Notes: generated from the sequence alone by a model not told the origin. DNA of 64,000 nucleotides from Sphingobacterium bambusae (GCF_033955345.1 NZ_CP138332.1:2728001-2792000); one strand, 5' to 3'. Shown: positions 36,088 to 45,981, counted from the first letter of the stretch. Translations and numbers: made by a program.

Positions 36088-36540
36088 TTATTCGTAAGCC
36101 CAAATATCTTCTGTAAACACAAATACGTTGCTGTACTGCGAGCGTAACACGCGCATGAAATTGGTTGCATCTGCACGACTACGGAAATCGCCGACCTTAA
36201 CGCGGTAGTTCGGTTCGTCGTAGTTTACGTAGCTTCCAATGTCTTTATACGCATTCTGGAAGCGAGACTGCACCGCATAGGCCTCGTTTCTGCTTGAACC
36301 TGAAAAGATCTGCACCCGAAATCCTCTCACCTTAACGCGTTTAGCGTTCTTTTTATCCACCACCTTAGAGCCAAGGCTTACCATGCGTGCAGTAGTAGGA
36401 TTGATACCATGTTCTGCTCGGAACTCTTGCAGAAGGCCGATGAGCGAATCTTTTTGCACTTCGACAACGCCGGTTTGGGCTTTCCCTACCTGAGATAGTC
36501 CGATAAACACAAAACCTAGTATCAATCCTTTGTATAACAT
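36088..36540 (-). CDS. SPOR domain protein, periplasmic
   Basis: A 150-residue exported protein. It has a signal peptide (MLYKGLILGFVFIGLSQVGKAQ) and a C-terminal SPOR domain (about 75-150, VRGFRVQIFSGSSRNEA ... YRVKVGDFRSRADA), a fold that binds denuded peptidoglycan at division sites. There is no membrane anchor. It is 17 bases downstream of secA and probably in its operon. The longer frame to 36612 overlaps secA. Role in division or wall binding is inferred from the domain. Confidence 0.88.
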   Translation of the reverse strand: MLYKGLILGFVFIGLSQVGKAQTGVVEVQKDSLIGLLQEFRAEHGINPTTARMVSLGSKVVDKKNAKRVKVRGFRVQIFSGSSRNEAYAVQSRFQNAYKDIGSYVNYDEPNYRVKVGDFRSRADATNFMRVLRSQYSNVFVFTEDIWAYE

Positions 36541-36557
36541 CTTTATTCTAAATTTTA

Positions 36558-39500
36558 TTAACTGTTTTTTCCGTGACAGTTTTTGTATTTCAAGCCAGAT
36601 CCACAAGGACACTCGTCATTACGACCTACTGTTTGCTCTTTGCGAATGGGCTGCGTGATTTGTTGCTCACGCGTGTCTTGATCTTCTTCAGAAACACCTG
36701 TTGGAGACGCCAATTCTGCCTTCGTCGCCTTCACCTGTGCGGGCTGTGCAGGAACAGGACGTGCTGCCTGAATATGCTGAGGTTGCTGCTGTTGACCCGG
36801 GATCTCTCCTTTGAACAGGAAGCTTACAATTTCTTTATTCATGGATGCCAACATGCTCTTGAACAGGTTATAGGCTTCCATTTTGTAGATGATGATCGGA
36901 TCTTTCTGCTCGTAGACGGCATTCTGTACAGATTGCTTCAAGTCGTCCATCTCGCGCAAATGTTCTTTCCAAGCTTCGTCGATCAATGCGAGTACGATAC
37001 CTTTTTCAAAAGATTTGAAAACCTCTTTACCTTGAGATTCTACCGCTTTATGCAGATTAGTCGCAACTTGTATGCCACGAATACCATCGCTAAATGGCAC
37101 AACCACATTCTCAATCATCGCTCCGCGCTCGGCCAATACATTCGTTAATACCGGCAAAGTTTGCTCGGCAATATGCAGAGCCTTTTGGTGGTACTGCTCA
37201 ATGATCTGCTGGAATAATTTATCCGTTAAATTAACGGCATTCGTTTGTGCGAACTCCTCGGCAGATACCTCGGGGTTGATGGCAAATAAGCGAATAACCT
37301 CAATTTGGAAATCCTCGTAGCTTCCGCCCTCTTTAGCCTCAATCACCACGTCTTCCACCACATCAAAGATGGTGTTGTTCAAATCTACGTCCAAGCGTTC
37401 GCCGAAAAGGGCGTTTTTACGCTTCGTGTAGATTACCGTACGCTGTGAGTTCATGACGTCATCATACTCTAACAAGCGTTTACGGATACCGAAGTTGTTT
37501 TCCTCTACTTTACGTTGCGCTCTTTCAATCGATTTAGTCAGCATGCTGTGCTGCATCACCTCGCCTTCTTCCACACCCATTTTAACCATGATGTTGGAAA
37601 TACGCTCCGAAGCAAATAGACGCATCAAGTTGTCCTCCAATGAAACGAAGAACTGTGATGAACCTGGGTCTCCCTGACGACCTGCACGACCACGTAACTG
37701 ACGGTCTACACGACGTGATTCGTGACGCTCGGTACCGATGATCGCCAAACCGCCGGCGTTGATTACGTCAGCAGTCAACTTAATATCCGTACCACGACCA
37801 GCCATGTTGGTGGCGATGGTAACCTGTCCCGGACGACCAGCCTCCGCAACGATATCAGCCTCTTTTTGGTGAAGCTTCGCATTCAGCACGTTGTGCTTGA
37901 TACCACGCAGCTTCAACATCCGACTCAACAATTCGGAAATTTCGACGGACGTCGTACCGACCAATACTGGTCTACCCTCTTCGGTCAATCGTTGTATCTC
38001 CTGCGCTACGGCATTGTATTTTTCTCGTGCTGTGCGGTATATAAAATCCTGACGGTCGTCACGTTGGATCGAACGGTTCGTTGGAATTTCTACCACATCA
38101 AGCTTGTATATTTCCCAAAGCTCGCCCGCTTCCGTAGATGCCGTACCGGTCATCCCGGAAAGCTTATGGTACATCCGGAAGTAGTTCTGCAGGGTAATGG
38201 TTGCATAGGTTTGTGTAGCATCCTCCACTTTCACGTTCTCTTTGGCCTCAATTGCTTGGTGCAAGCCATCCGAGTAACGACGGCCCTCCATTATACGGCC
38301 GGTTTGCTCATCAACGATCTTGACTTTTCCTTCATCAACGATATACTGATCGTCGATTTCGAATAGCGTGTATGCTTTCAGCAACTGGTTGATGGAGTGG
38401 ATACGCTCTGATTTAATAGAGTAATCGCGTAACAATTCTTCCTTCTGCTGTGCTTTTTCCTCTAATGGAAGATCCGATTTTTCGATATCGGCAATCTCAG
38501 AACCTACATCAGGTAAAATGAAGAATGATGGATCTTCACCTGAGGCAGTAATCAATTCGATTCCTTTCTCGGTTAACTCCACCTGATTATTTTTCTCATC
38601 GATCACGAAGAACAATTCCGCATCCACCTTAGGCATGTTACGATTTTGCTCTTGCATATAGTATGCCTCTACTTTCTGCAACAACTGCCGGTGGTTGCTC
38701 TCAGAAAGGAACTTAATCAACGCTTTATTTTTTGGTAACCCGCGGTATGCACGCAATAGGGACATACCTCCGCCTTCTACTTCGCTGTTACCAGCAGCAA
38801 TAGATTTTTTGGCATCATTGAACACCGTATTGATATATGCCTTTTGTGCGTTAACCAAACGTTCGATACGTGGTTTAAGCTGATAGAACTCATGTTGGTC
38901 ACCACGCGGAATTGGTCCGGAGATAATAAGTGGCGTACGTGCATCGTCAATCAAAACAGAGTCGACCTCATCAATCATGGCAAAATGCAATTTGCGCTGC
39001 ACCATGGCGTCTGGAGTTTGTGTCATATTGTCGCGCAAGTAGTCAAAACCAAACTCGTTGTTCGTTCCGTAAACGATGTCAGAAAGATATGCTTTTCTAC
39101 GTTGCGGCGAGTTCGGCTGATGCTTGTCGATACAATCGACGCTCAATCCGTGAAATTCGAACAAAGGTCCGTTCCACTCAGAGTCACGACGAGCTAGGTA
39201 GTCATTCACCGTCACGATATGTACCCCTTGACCAGAAAGCGCATTGAGATAAGTAGGCAATGTACCTACCAAGGTTTTACCCTCTCCCGTAGACATTTCC
39301 GAAATTTTACCTTGGTGTAATACGATACCACCGATCAACTGTACATCATAGTGCACCATATTCCAAGTAACTTCGGTGCCTGCCGCCAACCAAGAATTCT
39401 TCCAAACGGCTTTATCACCATGAATAGTAACATTGGGCTTACGGCTAGCAATTTCACGGTCAAAGTCGGTCGCGGTAACTTCGATTTCTTTATTTTCAGA

Positions 39501-39863
39501 AAGACGACGTGCTGTTTCTTTAACAACGGCAAATCCTTCGGGCAATATCTCCAATAAAACCTCTTCCAATTTCTTGTCGCGGTCTTTAGATAGCTTATCA
39601 ACCTTTTCGTAAAGCTCTGTCTTTTTACCCATATCCACCTCGTCACGATCCGCTTCTGCTTTCAATGACGAGATTTCTTCATCTATTTCCGATAAATATT
39701 CTTTGATTCTATTTTTGAAGGCCAATGTTTTGCCACGAAGTTCATCGTTTGACAGCGACGCCAACTTTTCGTACTCTTCTTTTATCTTCTCAACAATAGG
39801 TTGTATGGATTTAATATCTCGCTCCGACTTACTGCCAAATAATTTACTTAAAAATTTCAACAT
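36558..39863 (-). CDS. secA: preprotein translocase ATPase SecA
   Basis: SecA is the ATPase motor that pushes exported proteins through SecYEG. The 1101-residue product is at the long end of the family, as usual in Bacteroidota, because of insertions in the first nucleotide-binding domain (about 330-460). Motifs are MIDEVDSVLIDDARTPL (DEAD region), MTGTAS, TNMAGRGTDI and GRAGRQGD, with a C-terminal zinc and SecB-binding tail CPCGSGLKYKNCHG. A Gln/Pro-rich linker precedes the tail. An exact promoter element lies upstream. Confidence 0.97.
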   Translation of the reverse strand: MLKFLSKLFGSKSERDIKSIQPIVEKIKEEYEKLASLSNDELRGKTLAFKNRIKEYLSEIDEEISSLKAEADRDEVDMGKKTELYEKVDKLSKDRDKKLEEVLLEILPEGFAVVKETARRLSENKEIEVTATDFDREIASRKPNVTIHGDKAVWKNSWLAAGTEVTWNMVHYDVQLIGGIVLHQGKISEMSTGEGKTLVGTLPTYLNALSGQGVHIVTVNDYLARRDSEWNGPLFEFHGLSVDCIDKHQPNSPQRRKAYLSDIVYGTNNEFGFDYLRDNMTQTPDAMVQRKLHFAMIDEVDSVLIDDARTPLIISGPIPRGDQHEFYQLKPRIERLVNAQKAYINTVFNDAKKSIAAGNSEVEGGGMSLLRAYRGLPKNKALIKFLSESNHRQLLQKVEAYYMQEQNRNMPKVDAELFFVIDEKNNQVELTEKGIELITASGEDPSFFILPDVGSEIADIEKSDLPLEEKAQQKEELLRDYSIKSERIHSINQLLKAYTLFEIDDQYIVDEGKVKIVDEQTGRIMEGRRYSDGLHQAIEAKENVKVEDATQTYATITLQNYFRMYHKLSGMTGTASTEAGELWEIYKLDVVEIPTNRSIQRDDRQDFIYRTAREKYNAVAQEIQRLTEEGRPVLVGTTSVEISELLSRMLKLRGIKHNVLNAKLHQKEADIVAEAGRPGQVTIATNMAGRGTDIKLTADVINAGGLAIIGTERHESRRVDRQLRGRAGRQGDPGSSQFFVSLEDNLMRLFASERISNIMVKMGVEEGEVMQHSMLTKSIERAQRKVEENNFGIRKRLLEYDDVMNSQRTVIYTKRKNALFGERLDVDLNNTIFDVVEDVVIEAKEGGSYEDFQIEVIRLFAINPEVSAEEFAQTNAVNLTDKLFQQIIEQYHQKALHIAEQTLPVLTNVLAERGAMIENVVVPFSDGIRGIQVATNLHKAVESQGKEVFKSFEKGIVLALIDEAWKEHLREMDDLKQSVQNAVYEQKDPIIIYKMEAYNLFKSMLASMNKEIVSFLFKGEIPGQQQQPQHIQAARPVPAQPAQVKATKAELASPTGVSEEDQDTREQQITQPIRKEQTVGRNDECPCGSGLKYKNCHGKNS

Positions 39864-39942
39864 ACTATTTTTTTTATCTCAGTTTACCGCTGTGCAATAA
39901 TGGCTCCAATCCTTTTTTGCAGACATTTTGGCACTAATCGGG

Positions 39943-39950
39943 CAAATTTA
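39943..39950 (-). promoter_or_regulatory. -7 promoter element TAAATTTG for secA
   Basis: Exact TAnnTTTG match on the minus strand, 79 bases before the secA ATG, giving a leader of roughly 75 bases. No secM-like ORF is obvious in that leader. Confidence 0.5.
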
Positions 39951-40089
39951 CTTATTACATGTGATAACTAACAGAATTACAAGTTATTTTTTTGTTTCGT
40001 AATCCTATTGTTATGCCTCGCTTTTCCATTCCCGCGATTTCTATTTATCTCCGGACTTATAGTTATCGAAAAAGACAGCCCGGCAGTTA

Positions 40090-40971
40090 TTAGTTCGTTA
40101 AAAACAGAGATTGGGTCGAAGAAGGTATTATACTCAAATCCAACGCTTTGTCAAACATCTGCTGAATGGCACGACGCCCCTCATCACCCAAATTCTCCGA
40201 ATATCGATTGACGTACAATTCAATATGTTTATACATCACCTCCTCTTCCATTTCTTGCGCGTGTGAACGAACGTAGTCGACACTTGATTTTGGGTGCGCA
40301 AAGGCATACTGTACACTCTTCCTAATCAACTCATTTACACGAAGCTTCAGCTGTGGGTCTAAACTACGTTTGATAACAATTCCCCCCAAGGGAATGGGAC
40401 TGCCCGTGGTACGCTCCCAGTAATCGCCCAGATCCACCACCTTATGCAGACCTTTATCCTGATAGGTGAACCTATTTTCGTGAATGATAAGCCCTAGATC
40501 TATCCGTTCCTCCAACAAGGCCTGCTCGATGTCCGAAAAGACTAGTGCAATCTTATCCTGCAGAGCCGGCAGAGCCAAGCCCAATAAAAAATTGGCGGTA
40601 GTATATTTTCCGGGAATACCAACCCTTAACTTGGAATCCTCTGTGGAAAGCTCTGCTTTGCCGTCAAGAATTGCCTGCAAACGTGCAGCAAGCTTCTCAT
40701 CTTTGGCAATCAGCAATGGTCCCACCCCAAATCCTAGCGCACTACCCGCATCCAATAGCTCATAATCTTTTGCCGCATAGGCAAAGGCATGATAGCTTAG
40801 TTTCGTGATGTCTAGTGTGCCGCTAAATGCTTGTTGGTTTAAGGTTTCCACATCTTGATATTGCACGTCGAATTCCAAACCTTCGGTATCAATCTTATGG
40901 TGGATCAATGCATCAAAGATAAACGTGTCGTTTGGGCAAGGAGAAAAGCCCAATGTCAATTTCATATTCAT
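40090..40971 (-). CDS. mqnD: 1,4-dihydroxy-6-naphthoate synthase (MqnD-like)
   Basis: A 293-residue periplasmic-binding-protein fold enzyme of the futalosine route to menaquinone; MqnD cleaves cyclic dehypoxanthine futalosine. The start LTLGFSPCPNDTFIFDALIH is the family hallmark, followed by DVETLNQ, SYHAFAY and GFGVGPLLIA. The ATG at 40971 has GGAAA seven bases upstream; an ATG two codons further in (40965) is equally possible. No other mqn gene is in the window. It lies 83 bases after the small membrane gene and shares its direction with surE. Confidence 0.87.
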   Translation of the reverse strand: MNMKLTLGFSPCPNDTFIFDALIHHKIDTEGLEFDVQYQDVETLNQQAFSGTLDITKLSYHAFAYAAKDYELLDAGSALGFGVGPLLIAKDEKLAARLQAILDGKAELSTEDSKLRVGIPGKYTTANFLLGLALPALQDKIALVFSDIEQALLEERIDLGLIIHENRFTYQDKGLHKVVDLGDYWERTTGSPIPLGGIVIKRSLDPQLKLRVNELIRKSVQYAFAHPKSSVDYVRSHAQEMEEEVMYKHIELYVNRYSENLGDEGRRAIQQMFDKALDLSIIPSSTQSLFLTN

Positions 40972-41054
40972 TTTCTTGTTTCCATATTCTTCTACTAATC
41001 GGCGATGTTGACAGGTATATATAGACATATCATCGCATACTCGCCTCTAGTAGA

Positions 41055-41324
41055 TTACAAATTCATCTTAAAAAAATAAAGCAGCAGCAATAGTCCGATA
41101 AACGTCGTTAATATAATGCCTTTTGCCACTTGATCCTGCGGTTGCTCTTTCCGGAAAAACACACGTACCAAGATCATGTTTATGCCTGCTGCAAGCACAT
41201 AAAACACAATAGGCTTGTTTGGGAAATACTGTGCAATCAGCGCGGTATGATGTGTCAAGAAAAAGGCAATCAGCGGCGCAACAGCACCGATACCGACCCC
41301 TGTAACTACGCTATTTCGCATCAT
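41055..41324 (-). CDS. small membrane protein overlapping surE
   Basis: An 89-residue protein with three hydrophobic segments (about 8-28, 38-58, 67-86) and a short basic loop (FFRKEQPQDQ). It starts 14 bases inside the end of surE in another frame, so it is translationally coupled to surE. I do not recognise the family. Confidence 0.65.
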   Translation of the reverse strand: MMRNSVVTGVGIGAVAPLIAFFLTHHTALIAQYFPNKPIVFYVLAAGINMILVRVFFRKEQPQDQVAKGIILTTFIGLLLLLYFFKMNL

Positions 41325-42099
41325 CTACGCTAAAAGTCCAAGAATTCAGTTCCGTTATGGCGTGGTGCGCCGTCATATCAAATTGAGTAGGCACAACCGA
41401 TACATAACCTTTGCTTAGCGCATACACGTCCGTATCTTCGCCCTTATCGAGCAACTGGAATTTTCCGGTCATCCAAAAATATTCACGTTGGTAAGGATCC
41501 AATCGTTCATCAAACTCCTCGAACCATTTCGCGGTGGCTTGTCTACATATCTTAATTCCCTTAATTTCTTGGCTAACATGCGGAAAATTAACGTTAAGCA
41601 AAGTCGCCTTTTGCAGGCCGTTTTCCAGCACCTGCTCAGCAATGGCGCGCAGGTAGGGTCTACAGTGTGAAAAGTCAGCGTGGTGCGAGAAATCGTCCAA
41701 TGAAAAACCAATGGATGGAATACCCTCAATAGCGCCTTCTACCGCTGCCGACATCGTTCCTGAATACAACACGTTAATGGAATAGTTGAGTCCATGGTTT
41801 ATTCCGGACACACAGAGGTCGGGCTTCTTGCCCTTAAAGATCTTGTTAACGGCCAATTTGACACAGTCTACTGGCGTTCCCGAACATTTATACATCTCTA
41901 CACCTTCATAAAGATCGATTTTATCCAAACGCAGCGGTTTTCCAATAGTGATTGCGTGCCCCATTCCCGATTGCGGACTATCGGGGGCAACCACCACTAC
42001 CTGACCTATTTTTTGCATTTCCTCTAATAGAACTTTGATACCGGGCGCGGTTATGCCATCGTCGTTAACGACCAAAATTGTCGGTTTCCTCTTTGTCAT
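41311..42099 (-). CDS. surE: 5'/3'-nucleotidase SurE
   Basis: SurE is a metal-dependent phosphatase of nucleoside monophosphates and related phosphates. The 262-residue product has the N-terminal metal site VVNDDGITAPG, then APDSPQSGMGHAIT and SGINHGLNYS, the conserved Asn and Ser ligands. A near-consensus -7 element TAAATTCG lies four bases before the ATG on the minus strand. The small membrane gene and mqnD follow. Confidence 0.95.
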   Translation of the reverse strand: MTKRKPTILVVNDDGITAPGIKVLLEEMQKIGQVVVVAPDSPQSGMGHAITIGKPLRLDKIDLYEGVEMYKCSGTPVDCVKLAVNKIFKGKKPDLCVSGINHGLNYSINVLYSGTMSAAVEGAIEGIPSIGFSLDDFSHHADFSHCRPYLRAIAEQVLENGLQKATLLNVNFPHVSQEIKGIKICRQATAKWFEEFDERLDPYQREYFWMTGKFQLLDKGEDTDVYALSKGYVSVVPTQFDMTAHHAITELNSWTFSVDDAK

Positions 42100-42257
42100 A
42101 ATGCGAATTTATGAAAAAAGCGCCATGAATTGGCTATTCCATAAAAGAGTTACATCCTATGGATAAATGGCAACGTTTCCGAAGAATGCCCTAGTGCAAA
42201 CCAACATTAAGCGCTATCTTAGGAAGATTATCAATCTTTGTTTATTAAATACATATT

Positions 42258-43106
42258 ATGAGTCATACCATTTTCGAAAGTCGTTACGCTATTGGCCCCA
42301 ACGAAACCAAATCACTGGATACCAAAGGCCTTCGCGAGAATTTTCTTATCGAAAAAGTGTTTTCAGCAGATAAGATACACTTTGTTTATACACATTATGA
42401 CCGCTACATGGCGGGGGGCGCAATGCCGGTTCTGGGTCGTCTACAACTGGAAACAATCGATGAGCTGTTGAAAGAACCTTATTTTTTGTCGCGACGAGAA
42501 TTGGGTATCATTAACGTGGGTGGCGATGGAAAAGTTGAGGTAGATGGCACTTCTTATGACATAAACCACAAAGAAGCTTTGTATATAGGTAAAGGAGCAA
42601 AGGAAGTGTTCTTTAGTAGCAACGATTCATCAAATCCAGCTAAATTTTACCTAAACTCTACGCCTGCACACCACAGTTACCCTACCAAGCGTGTTACCAA
42701 AGCCGAAGCCAATAAAATTGAACTAGGCTCATTGGAAACCGCAAACCACCGTACCATCAACCAAATGCTATTGAACAAAGTGGTAGATACCTGCCAATTA
42801 CAGATGGGGATGACTGAACTTAAACCCGGTTCGGTATGGAACACCATGCCTTCGCACACCCACGACCGACGCATGGAGGTATACTTTTACTTTGAAGTGC
42901 CGGAGGCGCAAGCTGTTTCCCATTTCATGGGTCCAATTGACGAGACACGCCACATCTGGATGCAGAATGAGCAAGCGGTTATATCACCACCTTGGTCGAT
43001 CCACTCGGGCGCAGGCACCAGTAACTACACCTTTATTTGGGGCATGGCGGGCGAAAACCTAGACTATGACGATATGGATAAATGTGCGATCACCGACTTA
43101 CGTTAA
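42258..43106 (+). CDS. kduI: 5-dehydro-4-deoxy-D-glucuronate isomerase
   Basis: KduI isomerises 5-keto-4-deoxyuronate, from pectin or glycosaminoglycan breakdown, to 3-deoxy-D-glycero-2,5-hexodiulosonate. The 282-residue cupin has FVYTHYDRYMAGGAMPV, VGGDGKVEVDG and MPSHTHDRRMEVYFYFE, which holds the zinc histidines and glutamate. It is followed after 24 bases by kduD, the next enzyme in the route. No polysaccharide lyase or kdgK/kdgA gene is nearby. Confidence 0.96.
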   Translation: MSHTIFESRYAIGPNETKSLDTKGLRENFLIEKVFSADKIHFVYTHYDRYMAGGAMPVLGRLQLETIDELLKEPYFLSRRELGIINVGGDGKVEVDGTSYDINHKEALYIGKGAKEVFFSSNDSSNPAKFYLNSTPAHHSYPTKRVTKAEANKIELGSLETANHRTINQMLLNKVVDTCQLQMGMTELKPGSVWNTMPSHTHDRRMEVYFYFEVPEAQAVSHFMGPIDETRHIWMQNEQAVISPPWSIHSGAGTSNYTFIWGMAGENLDYDDMDKCAITDLR

Positions 43107-43130
43107 TTATATTTTAGCTTTACATACAAC

Positions 43131-43901
43131 ATGTCTATACTACATAAATTTGACCTCACGGGGAAAGTAGCGCTGGTTACGGGCTGCAAAAGAGGTATTG
43201 GAAAGGCTTTAGCAGAGGCCTTGGCTGAAGCGGGTGCAGATATCATCGGCGTTTCCGCATCGCTGGAACTCGAGCATTCTAAGGTAGCAGACTCCATAAA
43301 AGCCCTGGGCAGAAACTTCTACCCTTACCAATGCAATTTCTCGGACAGGAAATCACTTTATGCTTTCATCGAACAGGTGAAGAAAGATCATCCGGTTATC
43401 GATATTCTTTTCAACAATGCGGGAAACATCTTACGTAAACCTGCTGCAGAGCACCCCGACGAGATGTGGGATGAGGTTATTGAGATCAACCAAAATGCAC
43501 AGTTTATATTGACACGCGAAATAGGAAAAGAGATGCTTTCACGTGGAACGGGAAAAATCGTGTTCACAGCATCCTTATTAACGTTCCAAGGTGGTATTAA
43601 TGTTCCGGGCTATGCTGCATCCAAAGGAGCTATTGGTTCGCTAACGAAGGCTTTCGCCAACGAATGGGCTAGTAAAGGCGTCAACGTCAATGCGATCGCT
43701 CCTGGCTACATAGCAACCGACAATACGGAAGCTTTACGTGATGACCCTGAACGCTCAGCGTCCATCTTGTCCCGTATCCCCGCAGCGCGTTGGGGACAGC
43801 CCGAAGATTTTAAAGGCCCAGCCGTCTTCTTGGCTTCCGATGCCTCCGATTATGTACATGGCACCATCCTTACCGTCGATGGCGGATGGATGGGGAGATA
43901 A
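43131..43901 (+). CDS. kduD: 2-dehydro-3-deoxy-D-gluconate 5-dehydrogenase
   Basis: KduD reduces the KduI product to 2-keto-3-deoxygluconate with NAD(P)H. This 256-residue short-chain dehydrogenase has TGCKRGIG (17-24), NNAGN, and the catalytic Ser148, Tyr161 and Lys165 (YAASK). IAPGYIATDNTEALR matches KduD proteins. The pairing with kduI makes the assignment firm. Terminator shared with nadD follows. Confidence 0.94.
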   Translation: MSILHKFDLTGKVALVTGCKRGIGKALAEALAEAGADIIGVSASLELEHSKVADSIKALGRNFYPYQCNFSDRKSLYAFIEQVKKDHPVIDILFNNAGNILRKPAAEHPDEMWDEVIEINQNAQFILTREIGKEMLSRGTGKIVFTASLLTFQGGINVPGYAASKGAIGSLTKAFANEWASKGVNVNAIAPGYIATDNTEALRDDPERSASILSRIPAARWGQPEDFKGPAVFLASDASDYVHGTILTVDGGWMGR

Positions 43902-43905
43902 AAAC

Positions 43906-43938
43906 AAAAAATGGTATGCTTTTGGCATCCCATTTTTT
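43906..43938. terminator. shared terminator of kduD and nadD
   Basis: Stem of 9 plus 4 bp with one mismatch (43906-43919 with 43925-43938), A-rich left and T-rich right arms, between convergent genes. Confidence 0.8.
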
Positions 43939-43939
43939 G

Positions 43940-44515
43940 TTATACGTACAAGCCCTTCTTATCGATAAACTCGCGTACCTTATCGACGGTATAGTATCGG
44001 ATATCCTTTTTGTCTTTAATACATTTTCGCAGAAAGGTAGATGACAACTCCATCATTGGTGTTTCGGTCATGATAACCGAAGGATGATTTTTATATTTTC
44101 CTGCATCATAGCCCGGCCGTGGGTACACAATTAATTTATAATCCCGCAAGATCACATCGGCATTCTTCCATTTAGAAAAACCCTGCAGGTTGTCCTCTCC
44201 CATAATCAGCATAAATTCCTTGTTAGGATACTTCTCACGCAGATGGATAAGGGTGTCCACGGTGTACGAAGGCTGCGGAAGGTTAAATTCAATATCTGAA
44301 GCACGCAACTTATCCTCGCCTTCTAAAGCCAAGTTGACCATCTCCAGCCTATCGTACATATTGCCCAAACTCTTCTTTTCCTTAAACGGATTCTGCGGAG
44401 ATACAACGAACCAAACTTCGTCGAGCTCCGTAAAATTGCACATATATTTAGCGATGATCAGGTGGCCCACATGAATGGGATTAAAAGAGCCGAAAAACAA
44501 GCCTACCTTCGCCAT
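43940..44515 (-). CDS. nadD: nicotinate-nucleotide adenylyltransferase
   Basis: NadD makes deamido-NAD from nicotinate mononucleotide and ATP. The 191-residue product has GSFNPIHVGHL with the HxGH nucleotidyl-transferase site (H15, H18) and the C-terminal SSTFLRK motif. It is the last gene of yicC-gmk-nadD, seven bases after gmk. Confidence 0.95.
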   Translation of the reverse strand: MAKVGLFFGSFNPIHVGHLIIAKYMCNFTELDEVWFVVSPQNPFKEKKSLGNMYDRLEMVNLALEGEDKLRASDIEFNLPQPSYTVDTLIHLREKYPNKEFMLIMGEDNLQGFSKWKNADVILRDYKLIVYPRPGYDAGKYKNHPSVIMTETPMMELSSTFLRKCIKDKKDIRYYTVDKVREFIDKKGLYV

Positions 44516-44522
44516 AAGATAT

Positions 44523-45092
44523 CTATTTGTTAAGGAAATCCGTTACCAGTTGTTCCGCTTCATCACATGCAGTATCCAAATCGAAGTTGTTCAATACCAC
44601 ATCAAACTTATCGGCGTAGCTAAGCTCGGTTTCTGCCTTTGCAAAGCGCTCCTGTAGCTTCTCTTCCGAATCGGTGCCGCGACCCGTTAAACGCGCTTTC
44701 AGTACATCCAGCGATGGCGGATTAACAAAAATTGCCAAGGCTTTTTCCGGAAACTTAGACTTCAAACGCAAACCGCCCACCACGTCAATATCAAATATCA
44801 CTGATTTACCTTCTGCCCAAATACGTTCCACTTCCTTGCGTAACGTACCATAGAACGTTCCTGCATAAACTTCTTCGAACTCAATAAATTCGTGTTTCGC
44901 AATCTTATGTAAAAAATCTTCCTTGCTTATAAAATAATAGTCTTTCCCATCAACTTCCGCTCCGCGTGGGGCGCGTGTGCTTGCCGATATCGAAAAGACA
45001 ATCTTATCGCCATGTTTCTCCAAAAGTCGTTTAACGATCGTTGTTTTTCCTGCACCGGATGGCGCAGAAAATATGATTAGTTTGCCGCTCAT
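44523..45092 (-). CDS. gmk: guanylate kinase
   Basis: Gmk phosphorylates GMP to GDP with ATP. The 189-residue product has the P-loop APSGAGKTT (10-18), the GMP-binding STRAPRGAEVDGKDYYF region and IDVVGGLRLK. Middle gene of the yicC-gmk-nadD operon, two bases after yicC. Confidence 0.97.
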   Translation of the reverse strand: MSGKLIIFSAPSGAGKTTIVKRLLEKHGDKIVFSISASTRAPRGAEVDGKDYYFISKEDFLHKIAKHEFIEFEEVYAGTFYGTLRKEVERIWAEGKSVIFDIDVVGGLRLKSKFPEKALAIFVNPPSLDVLKARLTGRGTDSEEKLQERFAKAETELSYADKFDVVLNNFDLDTACDEAEQLVTDFLNK

Positions 45093-45094
45093 TT

Positions 45095-45970
45095 TTATAA
45101 TACGTTAAGCAGTTGTTCTTTTATTTTTTCCAGTTCCTCCTTCATGCGCACCACAATTTGCTGAATGCCGGCATCATTTGCTTTCGAGCCTAACGTATTA
45201 ATTTCGCGACCCATCTCTTGAGAGATAAAGCCAAGCTTCTTTCCGTTAGAATCCGACGCATTCAAGGCATCGATAAAATAATTGCAATGGCTGCGCAGAC
45301 GAACTTTCTCTTCCGTGATGTCCAACTTGTCGATATAGAAAATCAGCTCCTGCTCAAAGCGATTCATATCTACATTCTCCTTTCCTACAGCCTCATCCAA
45401 GTAATGGCTGATGCGCTCGCGTATCAGTGGGATGCGAGAACCCTCTGTTCCCTCCACTTGCTTCAGATAAGAAAGGATCATCTGTACGCGCGACTCTAGA
45501 TCATCCTTTAGGATCTGTCCTTCATCTTGCCTAAATCTATTGAACCGTTCTATGGCTGCGTAATAGGCATCCATAAGCACCTTGCCTTCTTCTTCATCCA
45601 CGACATCTTCGTTTGACGTGACGACCTCGGGCATATTCAAGGCCATTTCGAATAATGATGCGTCTTTCTCGCCCACCTGAAAGGCTATTTCTTGCAGCTG
45701 CTTATAATATTTAGTCAATAACGTTGCATTAATGGAAGAGGCTTTGGCTGTTTGGTCGGCATACTCTACCGTCACCATAATATTCACCTTGCCACGCTCG
45801 ATCAACTTGCTAGACTCGGAACGCAAGGCAAATTCTTTATCGGAAACAACCTTTGGCAAACGAAGGTTTAGCTCTAGAAATTTCGAATTCAGGGATTTTA
45901 ATTCGACGGTATATTTAACTTTCCCATTTTCTTGGGAACCAATACCATACCCTGTCATAGATTTTATCAT
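45095..45970 (-). CDS. YicC/YloC family endoribonuclease
   Basis: A 291-residue protein with the YicC N-terminus IKSMTGYGIGSQENGKVKY, LKSLNSKFLELNLRLP, and the C-terminal DUF1732 (EMGREINTLGSKANDAGIQ). E. coli YicC is reported to be an RNA-cleaving enzyme. First gene of an operon with gmk and nadD, a common order. The ATG at 45970 lies three bases after an exact TACCTTTG element, which implies a leaderless transcript. Confidence 0.92.
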   Translation of the reverse strand: MIKSMTGYGIGSQENGKVKYTVELKSLNSKFLELNLRLPKVVSDKEFALRSESSKLIERGKVNIMVTVEYADQTAKASSINATLLTKYYKQLQEIAFQVGEKDASLFEMALNMPEVVTSNEDVVDEEEGKVLMDAYYAAIERFNRFRQDEGQILKDDLESRVQMILSYLKQVEGTEGSRIPLIRERISHYLDEAVGKENVDMNRFEQELIFYIDKLDITEEKVRLRSHCNYFIDALNASDSNGKKLGFISQEMGREINTLGSKANDAGIQQIVVRMKEELEKIKEQLLNVL

Positions 45971-45973
45971 ATG

Positions 45974-45981
45974 CAAAGGTA
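45974..45981 (-). promoter_or_regulatory. -7 promoter element TACCTTTG for yicC
   Basis: Exact TAnnTTTG match on the minus strand ending three bases before the yicC ATG. Transcription would start within the start codon region. Confidence 0.55.

Noticed and set aside
37722..38366. Plus-strand frame of 214 codons inside secA
   Set aside because: Antisense to conserved SecA motifs; no independent promoter or family similarity.
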